Part shown: positions 24,274 through 34,320 of the stretch, in pieces
Layout: each line of letters begins with the position of its first letter
Numbering within the stretch: position 1 is the stretch's first letter
Assembly: GCA_023267435.1 (NCBI GenBank)
Contig: JAHFNH010000005.1
Location: forward strand, 1 to 51,604
Direction: 5' to 3'
Origin: Candidatus Nomurabacteria bacterium
Lineage (GTDB): Bacteria > Patescibacteria > Paceibacteria > UBA9973
Length of the DNA stretch: 51,604 nucleotides
Translations under genes and position numbers: made by a program
The notes under the pieces: generated by a model
The model's database searches: none
The model's input: the letters and a program-made list of their open reading frames with translations, nothing else
Told to the model about the DNA's origin: nothing

Positions 24274-27200
24274 ATGCAAACAGAAGTGAAGCGTCCGAAG
24301 AAGTATTTCTCAAGACACAAGAAAGCCCTCGTGGACTTTCCTAACTTGATCGAAACACAAGTAAAATCTTTTAAGTGGCTAGTCGAAAACGGAATCAAAG
24401 AAGTTTTCAAGGAATTTTCTCCAATAGCAGATTATTCTGGAAAGAAATTTCAATTGGAATTTTTATCTTTCTCTCTAGGCGAGCCGAAGTGCGATGAAAA
24501 TTATGCGAAAGTAAATAAACTCTCATACGAAGGGCTTCTTAAGGCGCGCGTAAAACTGACAAATAAAGTTTTAGGAACTATCAAGGAACAGGAAATTTTC
24601 ATGTCAGAGCTTCCCTTGATGACAAATCATGGAACTTTCATAATAAATGGAGTCGAACGCGTCATAGTGCCACAGCTTGCGCGTTCTTTCGGCGTTTTCT
24701 TTACAGAATCTGAAAGCAAAGGCAAAAGATATTTTGGTGCAAAAATAATTCCCGCACGCGGAGTTTGGATTGAAATAGAATCTGAAGCTGATGGTGCGAT
24801 TTATATAAGAATGGACAAGAAGAGAAAGTTTCCAGCTACTGCTCTTTTGCGCGCAATGGGTTACCATACCAACGAAGAAATTCTAAAAGCTTTTGGTAAA
24901 AACCAAACCTGGACTGAAGCTATTAATGCATGTTTAGCAAAAGATCCAGCTAAATCTTTAAATGATGCCTATATTGATATATATAAACGCTTGAGAGATG
25001 GTGACATGGCGACAGCTGATAATGCAAAAGAATTTATAAATTCTTTATTTACCTCAGAAAGATACGACCTTTCTCCTGTTGGACGTTTCAGGTTCAATGG
25101 TCGCTTTGAAAAATCAATGGAGGAGACTGAACTTGCTCGCCGAACAATATCTAAAGAAGATTTGGTAACAGTGATTACAAATATCATTGATTTAAATAAT
25201 ACTCCCGGTGCAAAGGCGGACGATATTGACCACTTAGGTCAGAGACGTGTGCGTTTCGTTGGTGAAATGCTTCAACAAAAAATCCGCACTGGTATGATGC
25301 AGATCAAAAGAAATATTCAAGATAGAATGTCTACGATTGATGTTGACACTGCTTTGCCTATTCATATCATCAATCAGCGCCCAATGCAGGCTCGTATAAA
25401 AGAATTCTTTACCACCAACCAATTGTCTCAATTTATGAACCAAGAAAATGTCTTGGCTGAAATGGAACACATACGATTACTTTCCGCTCTCGGTCCTGGA
25501 GGTCTAACTCGTGAACGTGCCGGACTAGAAGTTCGTGATGTGCACCCTTCACACTACGGAAGAATTTGTCCTATTCATACTCCGGAAGGTCCAAACATCG
25601 GTCTTATCGTGCACCTTTCTACTTATTCTAAAATAAATGATTTCGGAATAATTGAAACTCCTTACATAAAAGTTAAGAATGGAAAAATTACTGGTGAAGT
25701 AGTTTATTTAAATGCATTAGATGAAGAAAAATATAACATTGCTCATGCTGGTATTCCTTATGACGAAGCAACTGGAAAAATAACAGAAGAAAAAGTTGAA
25801 GCTCGTCTCAAGACTCAACCAGGTTTGATTGATCGTGACAAGGTAGACTTTATCGATGTAGCGACAAACCAAGCTTTCTCTATTGCGACTTCTATGATTC
25901 CTTTCTTGGAACATAACGATGCTAACAGAGCACTCATGGGATCAAACATGCAGAAACAAGCTGTTCCTTGTGTTTTGCCGGAAGCACCTTTAGTTGCGAC
26001 TGGTATTGAAGAATTAGCTTCACGTGATTCAGGTAGATTAGTTTTGTCTGAAGAAGACGGTGTTGTTACTTATGTTGATTCTAAAAAAGTAATTATTAAG
26101 GGAAAGAATGAAAAGACTTATGAATTAGTAAGCTTTTTGAGAAATAACAACTTTTCCGCATTCCACCAGCGTCCAGCTGTAAATATGGGTGATAAAATAA
26201 AGAAAGGTGATGTCTTAGCAGATACGACAAGTACTGTTGATGGTCAGGTTTCTATCGGGCAAAATATTTTTGTTGCATTCTTGTCTTGGTCTGGAGCTAA
26301 TTACGAAGACGCTATTATTGTTTCAGAAAGATTAGTTAAGAAGAGTAAATTTACCAGTATTTACGTTGAAGAATTCGTTTGTGTAGTTCGCGATACAAAG
26401 CTTGGACCCGAAATTACAACTCGTGATATTCCGAATGTCGGAGAACTTAAACTTAAAGATTTGGACGAAGACGGTATTGTTCGTGTTGGAGCAGAAGTTC
26501 GCGAGAATGATATTTTGGTGGGTAAGATTACTCCAAAAGGAGAGACTGAATTAACTCCAGAAGAGCGTTTGCTTCGTTCGATCTTTGCTGAAAAGGCTCG
26601 TGATGTGAAAGATGCATCTTTAAGAATGGAACACGGAAAGCGTGGACGTATTACTGGCGTGAAAATTTTCTCTCGCGATATGGGTCACTCTCTTGAAGCA
26701 GGAATAATAAAGAAAATTGTTATTGAAGTCGCTCAGGTTAGAAATATTTCAGTCGGTGATAAACTTTCCGGAAGACACGGAAACAAAGGTGTTATCTCGA
26801 CAATTCTTCCAGAAGAAGATATGCCTTACATGGCAGATGGTACTCCTGTGGATATTATTCTTTCTCCACTTGGTGTTCCTTCTCGTATGAACTTGGGACA
26901 GATTTTGGAAATACACTTAGGTATGGCAGCTAATACTTTGGGCTATCAAGCCATTGTTCCGCCTTTCTTGGGAGCAAAAAATGAAGAAGTGAAAGAAGAG
27001 TTGAAGAAAGCTGGATTCCCAGAAACAGGAAAGGTAAAACTTTTTGATGGACGCACTGGAGATGCTTTCGAACAAGATGTTGCGATTGGGTATATGTATA
27101 TGTTGAAACTGCACCACATGGTGGAAGATAAGATACATATGCGTTCGATTGGTCCGTACTCATTGATTACTCAGCAGCCATTGGGAGGAAAGGCTCAAGG

Positions 27201-27462
27201 CGGAGGACAGAGATTCGGAGAAATGGAAGTCTGGGCGTTGGAAGGATACGGTGCCGCTTATGCACTTCGAGAAATGCTTACTATAAAGTCTGACGATATA
27301 CTTGGTCGATCTGCTACTTTTGACTCGATTATTAAGAATGAGACTATTAAACAACCAAATTCTCCCGCATCATTTAATGTGATGCTCAATTATTTGAGAG
27401 GTCTTGCTCTTGATGTGGATTTGAAAAAATATTCAGATAAAGATTTAGAAGGAAAAAATTAA
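24274..27462 (+). CDS. rpoB: RNA polymerase beta subunit
   Basis: 1062 residues, shorter than the roughly 1340-residue E. coli form, as expected without its lineage-specific insertions. It forms the catalytic core with RpoC. Family signatures are in order: an N-terminal lobe (FPNLIETQVKSFKWLVENGI), NHGTFIINGVERVIVPQLAR, the rifampicin region (389-404), HYGRICPIHTPEGPNIGL, GDKLSGRHGNKGVIS and the C-terminal MEVWALEGYGAAYALREML. At the E. coli D516 position the protein has Asn389, while His399 and Ser404 (H526, S531) are kept. First gene of the run rpoB-rpoC-dnaG-rpoD; rpoC follows 18 nt later. The start has no Shine-Dalgarno. Confidence 0.99.
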   Translation: MQTEVKRPKKYFSRHKKALVDFPNLIETQVKSFKWLVENGIKEVFKEFSPIADYSGKKFQLEFLSFSLGEPKCDENYAKVNKLSYEGLLKARVKLTNKVLGTIKEQEIFMSELPLMTNHGTFIINGVERVIVPQLARSFGVFFTESESKGKRYFGAKIIPARGVWIEIESEADGAIYIRMDKKRKFPATALLRAMGYHTNEEILKAFGKNQTWTEAINACLAKDPAKSLNDAYIDIYKRLRDGDMATADNAKEFINSLFTSERYDLSPVGRFRFNGRFEKSMEETELARRTISKEDLVTVITNIIDLNNTPGAKADDIDHLGQRRVRFVGEMLQQKIRTGMMQIKRNIQDRMSTIDVDTALPIHIINQRPMQARIKEFFTTNQLSQFMNQENVLAEMEHIRLLSALGPGGLTRERAGLEVRDVHPSHYGRICPIHTPEGPNIGLIVHLSTYSKINDFGIIETPYIKVKNGKITGEVVYLNALDEEKYNIAHAGIPYDEATGKITEEKVEARLKTQPGLIDRDKVDFIDVATNQAFSIATSMIPFLEHNDANRALMGSNMQKQAVPCVLPEAPLVATGIEELASRDSGRLVLSEEDGVVTYVDSKKVIIKGKNEKTYELVSFLRNNNFSAFHQRPAVNMGDKIKKGDVLADTTSTVDGQVSIGQNIFVAFLSWSGANYEDAIIVSERLVKKSKFTSIYVEEFVCVVRDTKLGPEITTRDIPNVGELKLKDLDEDGIVRVGAEVRENDILVGKITPKGETELTPEERLLRSIFAEKARDVKDASLRMEHGKRGRITGVKIFSRDMGHSLEAGIIKKIVIEVAQVRNISVGDKLSGRHGNKGVISTILPEEDMPYMADGTPVDIILSPLGVPSRMNLGQILEIHLGMAANTLGYQAIVPPFLGAKNEEVKEELKKAGFPETGKVKLFDGRTGDAFEQDVAIGYMYMLKLHHMVEDKIHMRSIGPYSLITQQPLGGKAQGGGQRFGEMEVWALEGYGAAYALREMLTIKSDDILGRSATFDSIIKNETIKQPNSPASFNVMLNYLRGLALDVDLKKYSDKDLEGKN

Positions 27463-27480
27463 TATTTTAAAATAATAATT

Positions 27481-30400
27481 ATGAAAACTTTAAACACAAC
27501 TGAATTTGATCACATTACACTCAAGCTTGCATCTCCTGAGCAAATTAAGGAATGGTCCTATGGAGAAGTCACCAAGCCTGAAACTATAAACTATCGTACA
27601 GGCAGATCTGAACGCGGAGGTCTTTTTGACGAGAAAATATTCGGTCCGGAAAAGGATTATGAATGTTACTGTGGAAAATATCGCCGAATTCGTTACAAAG
27701 ATATTATCTGTGAAAAATGTGGAGTGGAAGTTACTCGCTCCATAGTGCGCCGAGAAAGAATGGGGCATATCGAGCTTTCAACACCTGTTTCTCATATCTG
27801 GTTCTTGCGCGGAGTGCCGTCTAGAATGAGTATACTTCTTAATATACCTGTTTCTGATTTAGAAAAAGTAATTTACTTTGCTGGATATATCATCACTAAA
27901 GTTCATGAAAGTGAAAAAGAAGACATTCTTCAAAATCTAGACAAAGAATATAAGGCTAAATTGAAAAATTCTGCCGATGATGAAACTCGTGAGAAATTGA
28001 AATCTTTGCTTTCTACTACCAAAAAAGAAATTGGAGAAATTTATGAAGGAAAAGTTCTAAATGAAATTTCTTTCCATCATTACTCTTTGAAATACGGTAC
28101 TTGTTTTGAGGCAAATATCGGTGCCGAAGCTATTTATTCTATCTTTAAAAACTTAGATTTAAACAAACTTAAAGTTCACACTGAAGCGATGATTGAAAAG
28201 GCAAGTGCTGTGGAAAAAGAAAAGTTGCAAAAAAGACTTTCTCTTATTCGCGCTATGACTTATGCAAAAGTAAGACCAGAATGGATGTTTCTTACTGTTA
28301 TTCCAATTATTCCACCAGTGCTTCGCCCTATGGTTGCTCTTGATGGAGGAAGACATGCTACTTCTGATTTGAACGATCTTTATCGCCGAGTTATAAACAG
28401 AAACAACCGTCTAAAGAAATTGAAAGAGATCAACGCGCCAGACGTAATTCTTAGAAATGAAAAAAGAATAATTCAGGAAGCAGTCGATGCGCTTATCGAT
28501 AATTCTATCGCAAAGCAAAATGATAGTGTCGCTATGAGTCAATCTCAAAAGAGAGCTCTTAAGTCATTGTCTGATAACTTGAAATCAAAACAAGGTCTTT
28601 TCCGTCAAAACTTGCTTGGTAAGCGCGTGGACTACTCAGGACGTTCTGTTATTGTCGTCGGTCCTCAGCTCAAACTTAATCAATGCGGATTGCCAAAACA
28701 TATGGCATTGGAACTTTTCAGACCATTCGTAATTTCTAAAATTTTACAGGCTGAATTAGCATTCAATATCCGCGGAGCAAACAAGCTTATCGAGGAACGC
28801 ACACCAGAAGTTTGGGCAATGCTTGAAGAAGTTATTCAGGGAAAATATGTTCTCTTGAACCGTGCACCTACTTTGCACCGCTTAGGTATTCAAGCTTTCA
28901 ATCCTATCCTTATTGAAGGAAATGCTATTCAGGTTCATCCACTTGTTTGTCAGGCTTTCAATGCCGACTTCGACGGAGACCAGATGGCTGTTTACGTACC
29001 TCTTTCAGAAGAAGCACAATGGGAAGCAAAAGAATTAATGGCTGCAAACAAAAACTTGTTGAAACCACAGAATGGTGATCCGATCGTGCACCCAAGTAAG
29101 GATATGGTTCTAGGATCTTATTGGATGACCAAAAACGTTGATGGAGAAAAAGGAGAAGGAAAATATTTCTCAAGTCCAAACGCCGCTGTTACAGCTTATG
29201 AATATGGCGTAGTAGGATTCCGTGCAAAGATAAAAGTCTTGGCAACTGATACTCCTAAATATAAAAAATTTGGCGAAGAACTTTTTGACACATCTGTAGG
29301 AAAAATTCTTTTCAATAGTATTTTGCCAAGTGATTTCTCTTATATCAATGATGAAATGACCCAAGGAAGAATATCATCTCTAGTTGATGAACTTATCATG
29401 CATTACGGAATAGATGAGACTCCTTCAATCTTGGACAAGATAAAAGCTTTCGGATTCAAATATTCGACAGTCTCCGGTACAACTTGGGGTTTGGATAATG
29501 TTAAAGTTCCAGTTGAAAAACCAAAAATTATTGCAGCCGGTAAAAAATTAGAAGAAGAAGTTATTTCTCAATGGAGCGATGGTCTTCTTTCTGAAGAAGA
29601 AAAATATCAGAAGATTATTGAAATCTGGACACATGTTAAGAAAGAATTGGAAAAAGTCTTGCCTGGTACTCTTGATAAAAATGGTTCCACTTATGACTTG
29701 TTTACCTCTAAAGCAAGAGGAAACATGACATCTCTCAGTCAGATGACCGGTATGAAGGGACTTATTCAGAACAACCAAGGAAAAACTTTGGAATTCCCAA
29801 TTATTCCTTGTTACCAAGAAGGTCTTTCTCCAATCGAATATTTCGTTACTACGCACGGTGCTCGTAAGGGTGCCTCCGATACTGCCCTAAACACAGCTAA
29901 AGCTGGATACTTAACTCGTAGATTGGTGGATGTTGCTCAGGATGTTGTTATTACCGAAGAGGATTGTGGAACAAAAGATGGAAAAACAGTGACTCGTGAA
30001 AATATTTCCGGAATCGAAATTCCTTTGTCAAAAAATATCCGTGGACGTATTTTGGCGGGAGATTTGAAAGATGCAGATGGAAAAGTTATTTACAAAAAGG
30101 GATTCTTGGTTACCAAAGAAGAAGCATACAACATTGAAGGTGCAGGCTTTACTGAAGTATTCGTACGCTCTCCTTTGACATGTAAAACAGTCCACGGACT
30201 TTGTCAGATGTGTTACGGATTGGATCTAGGAAGAAATCATTTAGTTGATTTAGGAGAAGCTGTCGGTATTATCGCCGCTCAAGCTATCGGTGAGCCGGGT
30301 ACTCAGCTTACACTTCGTACCTTCCATGCCGGAGGTGTCGCAGGAACAGATATCACCACAGGTCTTCCTCGTATTGAAGAAATTTTCGAAAGAAGAATCC

Positions 30401-31092
30401 CAAAGAATCCAGCAATAATTTCAGAAACTGATGGTGAAGTTATTGAAGTTAAGAGCAAGAATGACAAAGAAAAAACAATTAAAGTTCTTTCTGATTCAAA
30501 AGTTGACGGTAAGGCAAATGAAATAGAATATACTGCTCCATTTCGTAGAATACCGATAGTCAAAGCAGGTGATAGAGTTAAGAAAGGTGAGCTTCTGACT
30601 GATGGATCCGCGGATATTGCAGAAATATTTAAATTCGGAAGCAAGGAACAAGTTGAAGAATATATCATCCGGGAAATTAATAAAGTTTATGAACTTCAAA
30701 GTGCCTCAATTTCCAGAAAGCACACTGAAATAATTATTCGCCAGATGTTCTCACGCAGAAAGATAAAAGATGCCGGCGAGACAAATTTCTCAGCGGGTGA
30801 CATAGTAGAAAGCAGTGCATTGATCGAAGAAAATATCAGAATAACCAAAGAGGGAGGAAAAGAAGCCAAGGCAGAAATAGTCGCATTGGGTATTACAGAA
30901 GTTTCTCTACGTACAAAGAGCTGGCTTTCAGCTGCATCTTTCCAAAACACAAACCGTGTTCTTATTGAAAATGCTATCAAAGGCGGAGTTGATTCATTAC
31001 GAGGACTAAAAGAAAACGTTATTATTGGACGATTAATTCCAGCTGGAACTGGCTTCAATAAACAAGCAGTTCTTCCAATCGCAGAAGAATAA
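27481..31092 (+). CDS. rpoC: RNA polymerase beta' subunit
   Basis: 1203 residues. Carries the catalytic Mg-binding motif NADFDGDQ (residues 494-501), the N-terminal zinc site CYCGKYRRIRYKDIICEKCG with four Cys, the second zinc site (Cys in EEDCGTKDG, then CKTVHGLCQMCYG), the rudder/bridge segments GLFRQNLLGKRVDYSGRSVI and GARKGASDTALNTAKAGYLT, and EPGTQLTLRTFHAGG. Complete and intact. It lies 18 nt after rpoB and ends 5 nt before dnaG, so all are one transcript; there is no recognisable terminator between them. Confidence 0.99.
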   Translation: MKTLNTTEFDHITLKLASPEQIKEWSYGEVTKPETINYRTGRSERGGLFDEKIFGPEKDYECYCGKYRRIRYKDIICEKCGVEVTRSIVRRERMGHIELSTPVSHIWFLRGVPSRMSILLNIPVSDLEKVIYFAGYIITKVHESEKEDILQNLDKEYKAKLKNSADDETREKLKSLLSTTKKEIGEIYEGKVLNEISFHHYSLKYGTCFEANIGAEAIYSIFKNLDLNKLKVHTEAMIEKASAVEKEKLQKRLSLIRAMTYAKVRPEWMFLTVIPIIPPVLRPMVALDGGRHATSDLNDLYRRVINRNNRLKKLKEINAPDVILRNEKRIIQEAVDALIDNSIAKQNDSVAMSQSQKRALKSLSDNLKSKQGLFRQNLLGKRVDYSGRSVIVVGPQLKLNQCGLPKHMALELFRPFVISKILQAELAFNIRGANKLIEERTPEVWAMLEEVIQGKYVLLNRAPTLHRLGIQAFNPILIEGNAIQVHPLVCQAFNADFDGDQMAVYVPLSEEAQWEAKELMAANKNLLKPQNGDPIVHPSKDMVLGSYWMTKNVDGEKGEGKYFSSPNAAVTAYEYGVVGFRAKIKVLATDTPKYKKFGEELFDTSVGKILFNSILPSDFSYINDEMTQGRISSLVDELIMHYGIDETPSILDKIKAFGFKYSTVSGTTWGLDNVKVPVEKPKIIAAGKKLEEEVISQWSDGLLSEEEKYQKIIEIWTHVKKELEKVLPGTLDKNGSTYDLFTSKARGNMTSLSQMTGMKGLIQNNQGKTLEFPIIPCYQEGLSPIEYFVTTHGARKGASDTALNTAKAGYLTRRLVDVAQDVVITEEDCGTKDGKTVTRENISGIEIPLSKNIRGRILAGDLKDADGKVIYKKGFLVTKEEAYNIEGAGFTEVFVRSPLTCKTVHGLCQMCYGLDLGRNHLVDLGEAVGIIAAQAIGEPGTQLTLRTFHAGGVAGTDITTGLPRIEEIFERRIPKNPAIISETDGEVIEVKSKNDKEKTIKVLSDSKVDGKANEIEYTAPFRRIPIVKAGDRVKKGELLTDGSADIAEIFKFGSKEQVEEYIIREINKVYELQSASISRKHTEIIIRQMFSRRKIKDAGETNFSAGDIVESSALIEENIRITKEGGKEAKAEIVALGITEVSLRTKSWLSAASFQNTNRVLIENAIKGGVDSLRGLKENVIIGRLIPAGTGFNKQAVLPIAEE

Positions 31093-31097
31093 AAAAT

Positions 31098-32846
31098 ATG
31101 AACTCTCCCGTTCAAAAAATTAAGGAGAGGCTTTCAATCGAAGAAGTAGTCTCTTCCTATATGACCCTTATTAGGGTAGGCTCGAACTTAAAAGGTAGGT
31201 GTCCTTTTCACAACGAGAAGACACCGTCCTTTTTCGTGTCGACAGACAGGGGAAATTACTATTGTTTCGGTTGTGGTGCAAAAGGGGACATATTTACTTT
31301 CGTGGAAGAATTTGAAGGTTTAGATTTCAAGGGAGCTTTAAAACTTCTTGCAGATCGAGCCGGAGTTCCTCTTGAGAATTACAATCCAAAAGAGGAGAGT
31401 GAGAAAGAAAAATTATACAGAGCGATGGATGAATCGACTAAATATTTTTCGGATAATTTATTGAAAAATAAAGAAGCATTGGAGTATCTAAAGTTGAGAG
31501 GATTGAAAGATGAATCTATAAAAGATTTCAGAATTGGTTTTGCAAAAAATGACTGGCGTGAGCTATATTTTCATCTGCAGAAAAAAGGTTTTACCGATAT
31601 GGAAATAGAGAAAGCTGGTCTCGCTAAAAAATCAGAAAAAGGTTTTTATGACAGATTTAGAGGTCGCATTATGTTTCCTATTTCTGATTCCAGTGGACGC
31701 GTGATTGCTTTTTCAGGCAGATTGTTTATTGATGATGGTAAATCAGCTAAATACTTAAATAGCACTGATACACCAATTTTTAGCAAATCATCCGTGCTTT
31801 ATGGGTTAGACAAAGCAAAGGAATCAATTCGCAAGAATAATTTTTCTATTTTAGTTGAAGGTCAGATGGATTTGGTTTTGTCGCATCAAGCAGGATTCAA
31901 AAATACCATTGCTGCTTCTGGTACAGCATTTTCAGATACGACTGTTACAAAAGAAAATGTTGTATCAAATTTAGGATTAGTGCGTAGATTGTCTGATAAT
32001 ATTGTATTGGCTTTTGATGCTGATAAGGCTGGGCTAAGCGCTTGTGATCGTGCTGGTAAGATTGCTTTATCTTTAGGTATGGATGTGAAGGTTGCTTCTA
32101 TGCCGGAAGGTTTTGATCCGGCAGATTTAATCTCAAAAGAAGGTCCGGATGCGTGGCGTTCCAGTATTAGGAATTCTAAGCATATAGTAGAATTTCTTTT
32201 AGACAAAGTTATAAAAAGTTCTGGGGGTGATACACATAAGGCAGGAAGGGTAATAAAAGAAAAGATCTTGCCTTATGTGGAAGCACTTTCAAGTTCGATT
32301 GAAAAAGCTCATTTTATCAAGAAAATAAGTGATGCATTAGGTATTCCTGAAAATGCATTGAAAGATGACTTAAAAAAAATAGAACAAGAAATAAAGTTTG
32401 AAAAGAAAGAGATAAAAGAGATTAAAAATATAGAGAATAAAGTTTTTAGAAAAGATTATATTGAGCGCAGATTGTTGGGAATTATTCTTTGGCAGAAAAC
32501 TCTTTCAAAACAAGCGATTAATGTCGGAAAAACATTAGAAGAACTTGCTAAAATTTTAAATACAACAGAAGGTGATATTTTAGAAAAAGTAAAAGACAGC
32601 GCAGAAGATTTTATTTTTGAAGCTGAAGTATTTTATGGAGAAGATATAAATTTAGAAAAAGATGTTCGAGAATTGTTGAGTAATTTAAAAGAAGAATATT
32701 TAGAAGAAGAGTTGTTTAAAAAAAGACGTGAATTGCATATAGCGGAAGAGAAAAAAGATTTAGATAAAGCAACTCAAATTTTTAAAGAAATAAATGAAAT
32801 AGTAAATAAAATACAAGATATTAAAAGCGGTCGTTCTAATAAATAA
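31098..32846 (+). CDS. dnaG: DNA primase
   Basis: 582 residues. Synthesises RNA primers for replication. The N-terminal zinc-ribbon CHC2 domain has Cys35, His38, Cys56 and Cys59 (CPFHNEKTPSF ... YYCFGCGAKGD). The catalytic core follows, with the TOPRIM motif ILVEGQMD (Glu254) and the acidic LAFDADKAG. The C-terminal helicase-binding region is Lys/Glu-rich helix. It begins 5 nt after rpoC and ends 6 nt before rpoD, so its synthesis is tied to RNA polymerase and the main sigma factor. Confidence 0.98.
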   Translation: MNSPVQKIKERLSIEEVVSSYMTLIRVGSNLKGRCPFHNEKTPSFFVSTDRGNYYCFGCGAKGDIFTFVEEFEGLDFKGALKLLADRAGVPLENYNPKEESEKEKLYRAMDESTKYFSDNLLKNKEALEYLKLRGLKDESIKDFRIGFAKNDWRELYFHLQKKGFTDMEIEKAGLAKKSEKGFYDRFRGRIMFPISDSSGRVIAFSGRLFIDDGKSAKYLNSTDTPIFSKSSVLYGLDKAKESIRKNNFSILVEGQMDLVLSHQAGFKNTIAASGTAFSDTTVTKENVVSNLGLVRRLSDNIVLAFDADKAGLSACDRAGKIALSLGMDVKVASMPEGFDPADLISKEGPDAWRSSIRNSKHIVEFLLDKVIKSSGGDTHKAGRVIKEKILPYVEALSSSIEKAHFIKKISDALGIPENALKDDLKKIEQEIKFEKKEIKEIKNIENKVFRKDYIERRLLGIILWQKTLSKQAINVGKTLEELAKILNTTEGDILEKVKDSAEDFIFEAEVFYGEDINLEKDVRELLSNLKEEYLEEELFKKRRELHIAEEKKDLDKATQIFKEINEIVNKIQDIKSGRSNK

Positions 32847-32852
32847 AAAAAC

Positions 32853-34112
32853 ATGAAGAAAAAAACAAAAAACAAAAAAATAGATAAGAAAAAGAAAATC
32901 GCCTCAACGGCGATCCGCCGAGGAGGCGGAAAGGCCATCAAAAAAACAGTAAAGAAAGTGGTAAAGAAGATTGCAAAGAAACCAGTAGTGAAAAAAGTAG
33001 AAAAAATAGAAAAGGTAAAAGAAGTTAAATTAACCGCTGCAGAAAAGAAAGCAAAAGAACTTGCTCGTCTTTCCGATGAGCTTTTAGAGAAAGGACGTAA
33101 GAGAGGTTTCATAACATATGACGAGATATTAAAAACTTTTCCTGATATTGAAAACAATATTCTCTTTCTAGATGATCTTTATGAAAAATTAGGAGTTGCC
33201 GGTATTGATGTGTTGGAAGGAGGAAACTTACTCAATCTTGATCTTGATGTCAACGATAAGGATTTAAATAAATCCAGCCTTCATGATTCTATTCAGATGT
33301 ATTTGAAAGAAATAGGCCAGTATCCGCTGATTTATGCGAGTGATGAAAAAGATCTTGCGAAGCGCATTGAAAAAGGTGACTTGGAAGCGAAGAATTTATT
33401 AGCTCGTGCAAACCTTCGTCTTGTTGTTTCTATTGCGAAAAAGTATGTCGGTAGAAGTGCAGACTTAACCTTGCTAGATCTTATTCAGGAAGGAAACTTG
33501 GGACTTTTCAAAGCAGTTGAGAAGTTTGATTGGACTAAGGGTTATAAATTCTCTACTTATGCTACTTGGTGGATTCGCCAGTCTATCACTCGTGCTTTGG
33601 CTGATCAATCTAGAACTATCAGAATTCCAGTGCACATGGTTGAAACTATTTCTAAATACAAGCAGGTGCACCGCAGGCTTAGTCAGGATTTGGGCCGTGA
33701 GCCTCTAGCTGAAGAGATAGCGACAGAAATGGGTATCACTGTCGAAAAGATTCACGTCATTGAAAATATTAGTCAGGAGACCATTTCTCTCGAACAGCCA
33801 GTCGGTGATGACGATGATAAATCAACTCTTGAAAACTTTATTCCGGATGATAAGATTTTGCGTCCCGATCAAGAATCTTCTCGTAGAATTCTTTCTGATC
33901 AGATTCGTGAAGTGCTAGATGAGCTTAATCCAAAAGAAAGAAAAATTCTTGAAATGCGTTATGGTTTGCTCGACGGTATACAGCATACTCTGGAGAGAGT
34001 AGGAGAGGAGTTCAATGTTACTCGTGAACGTATTCGTCAGATCGAAGCAAAAGTGCATGAAAAACTTCGCCAGAATGAAAAGATTTCAAGACTTAAAAAC
34101 TACTTTGATTAA
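32853..34112 (+). CDS. rpoD: Primary sigma factor (RpoD/SigA)
   Basis: 419 residues. A Lys-rich disordered N-terminus (about 1-70) precedes a region-1.1-like helix bundle (LLEKGRKRGFITYDEILKTF). Then regions 1.2-2 (DSIQMYLKEIGQYPLI; NLRLVVSIAKKYVGR; LIQEGNLGLFKAVEKFDW; FSTYATWWIRQSI), 3 (VHMVETISKYKQVHRRLSQD; EEIATEMGI) and 4 (LNPKERKILEMRYGL; ERVGEEFNVTRERIRQIEAK). Region 2.4/4.2 residues are standard, in line with the TTGACA/TATAAT promoters seen here. A 29-bp palindrome (32900-32928) encodes ASTAIRRGGG in the tail. Last gene of the rpoB run, with a terminator 23 nt later. Confidence 0.98.
   Translation: MKKKTKNKKIDKKKKIASTAIRRGGGKAIKKTVKKVVKKIAKKPVVKKVEKIEKVKEVKLTAAEKKAKELARLSDELLEKGRKRGFITYDEILKTFPDIENNILFLDDLYEKLGVAGIDVLEGGNLLNLDLDVNDKDLNKSSLHDSIQMYLKEIGQYPLIYASDEKDLAKRIEKGDLEAKNLLARANLRLVVSIAKKYVGRSADLTLLDLIQEGNLGLFKAVEKFDWTKGYKFSTYATWWIRQSITRALADQSRTIRIPVHMVETISKYKQVHRRLSQDLGREPLAEEIATEMGITVEKIHVIENISQETISLEQPVGDDDDKSTLENFIPDDKILRPDQESSRRILSDQIREVLDELNPKERKILEMRYGLLDGIQHTLERVGEEFNVTRERIRQIEAKVHEKLRQNEKISRLKNYFD
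32900..32928 (+). repeat. GC-rich palindrome inside the rpoD N-terminus
   Basis: CGCCT caa CGGCG atc CGCCG agg AGGCG: two nested 5-bp stems. It is strongly GC-rich in a Lys-codon (AAA/AAG) context, in frame and without a stop, adding about 10 residues to a disordered tail. Confidence 0.75.
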
Positions 34113-34135
34113 TAAGTTTTAATAAGAAGATTAAT

Positions 34136-34163
34136 AAAAAGCCTTACTTTGTAAGGCTTTTTA
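34136..34163. terminator. Terminator of the rpoB-rpoC-dnaG-rpoD run
   Basis: A5, GCCTTAC, 3-nt loop, GTAAGGC, T5; symmetrical. Confidence 0.88.
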
Positions 34164-34166
34164 TTC

Positions 34167-34195
34167 TTGACTTTTGCTACAATATATGATACACT
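34167..34195 (+). promoter_or_regulatory. Consensus promoter of the small gene at 34321
   Basis: TTGACT (34167-34172), 17-nt spacer, TACACT (34190-34195). The leader is about 120 nt, with GGCTC/GAGCC and TTGATT/AATCAA pairing segments and no open frame. Confidence 0.55.
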
Positions 34196-34320
34196 TTAGT
34201 AAGTTAATTGGCTCTTCGAAATAAGGTTTTTTTGTTTAAATAGTTGATTGTCTTGAGCCCGCAAATTTTTGTGTGTTCTTAAATAATCAATTATTTTCTA
34301 ACAATTAAAATATAAATAAA

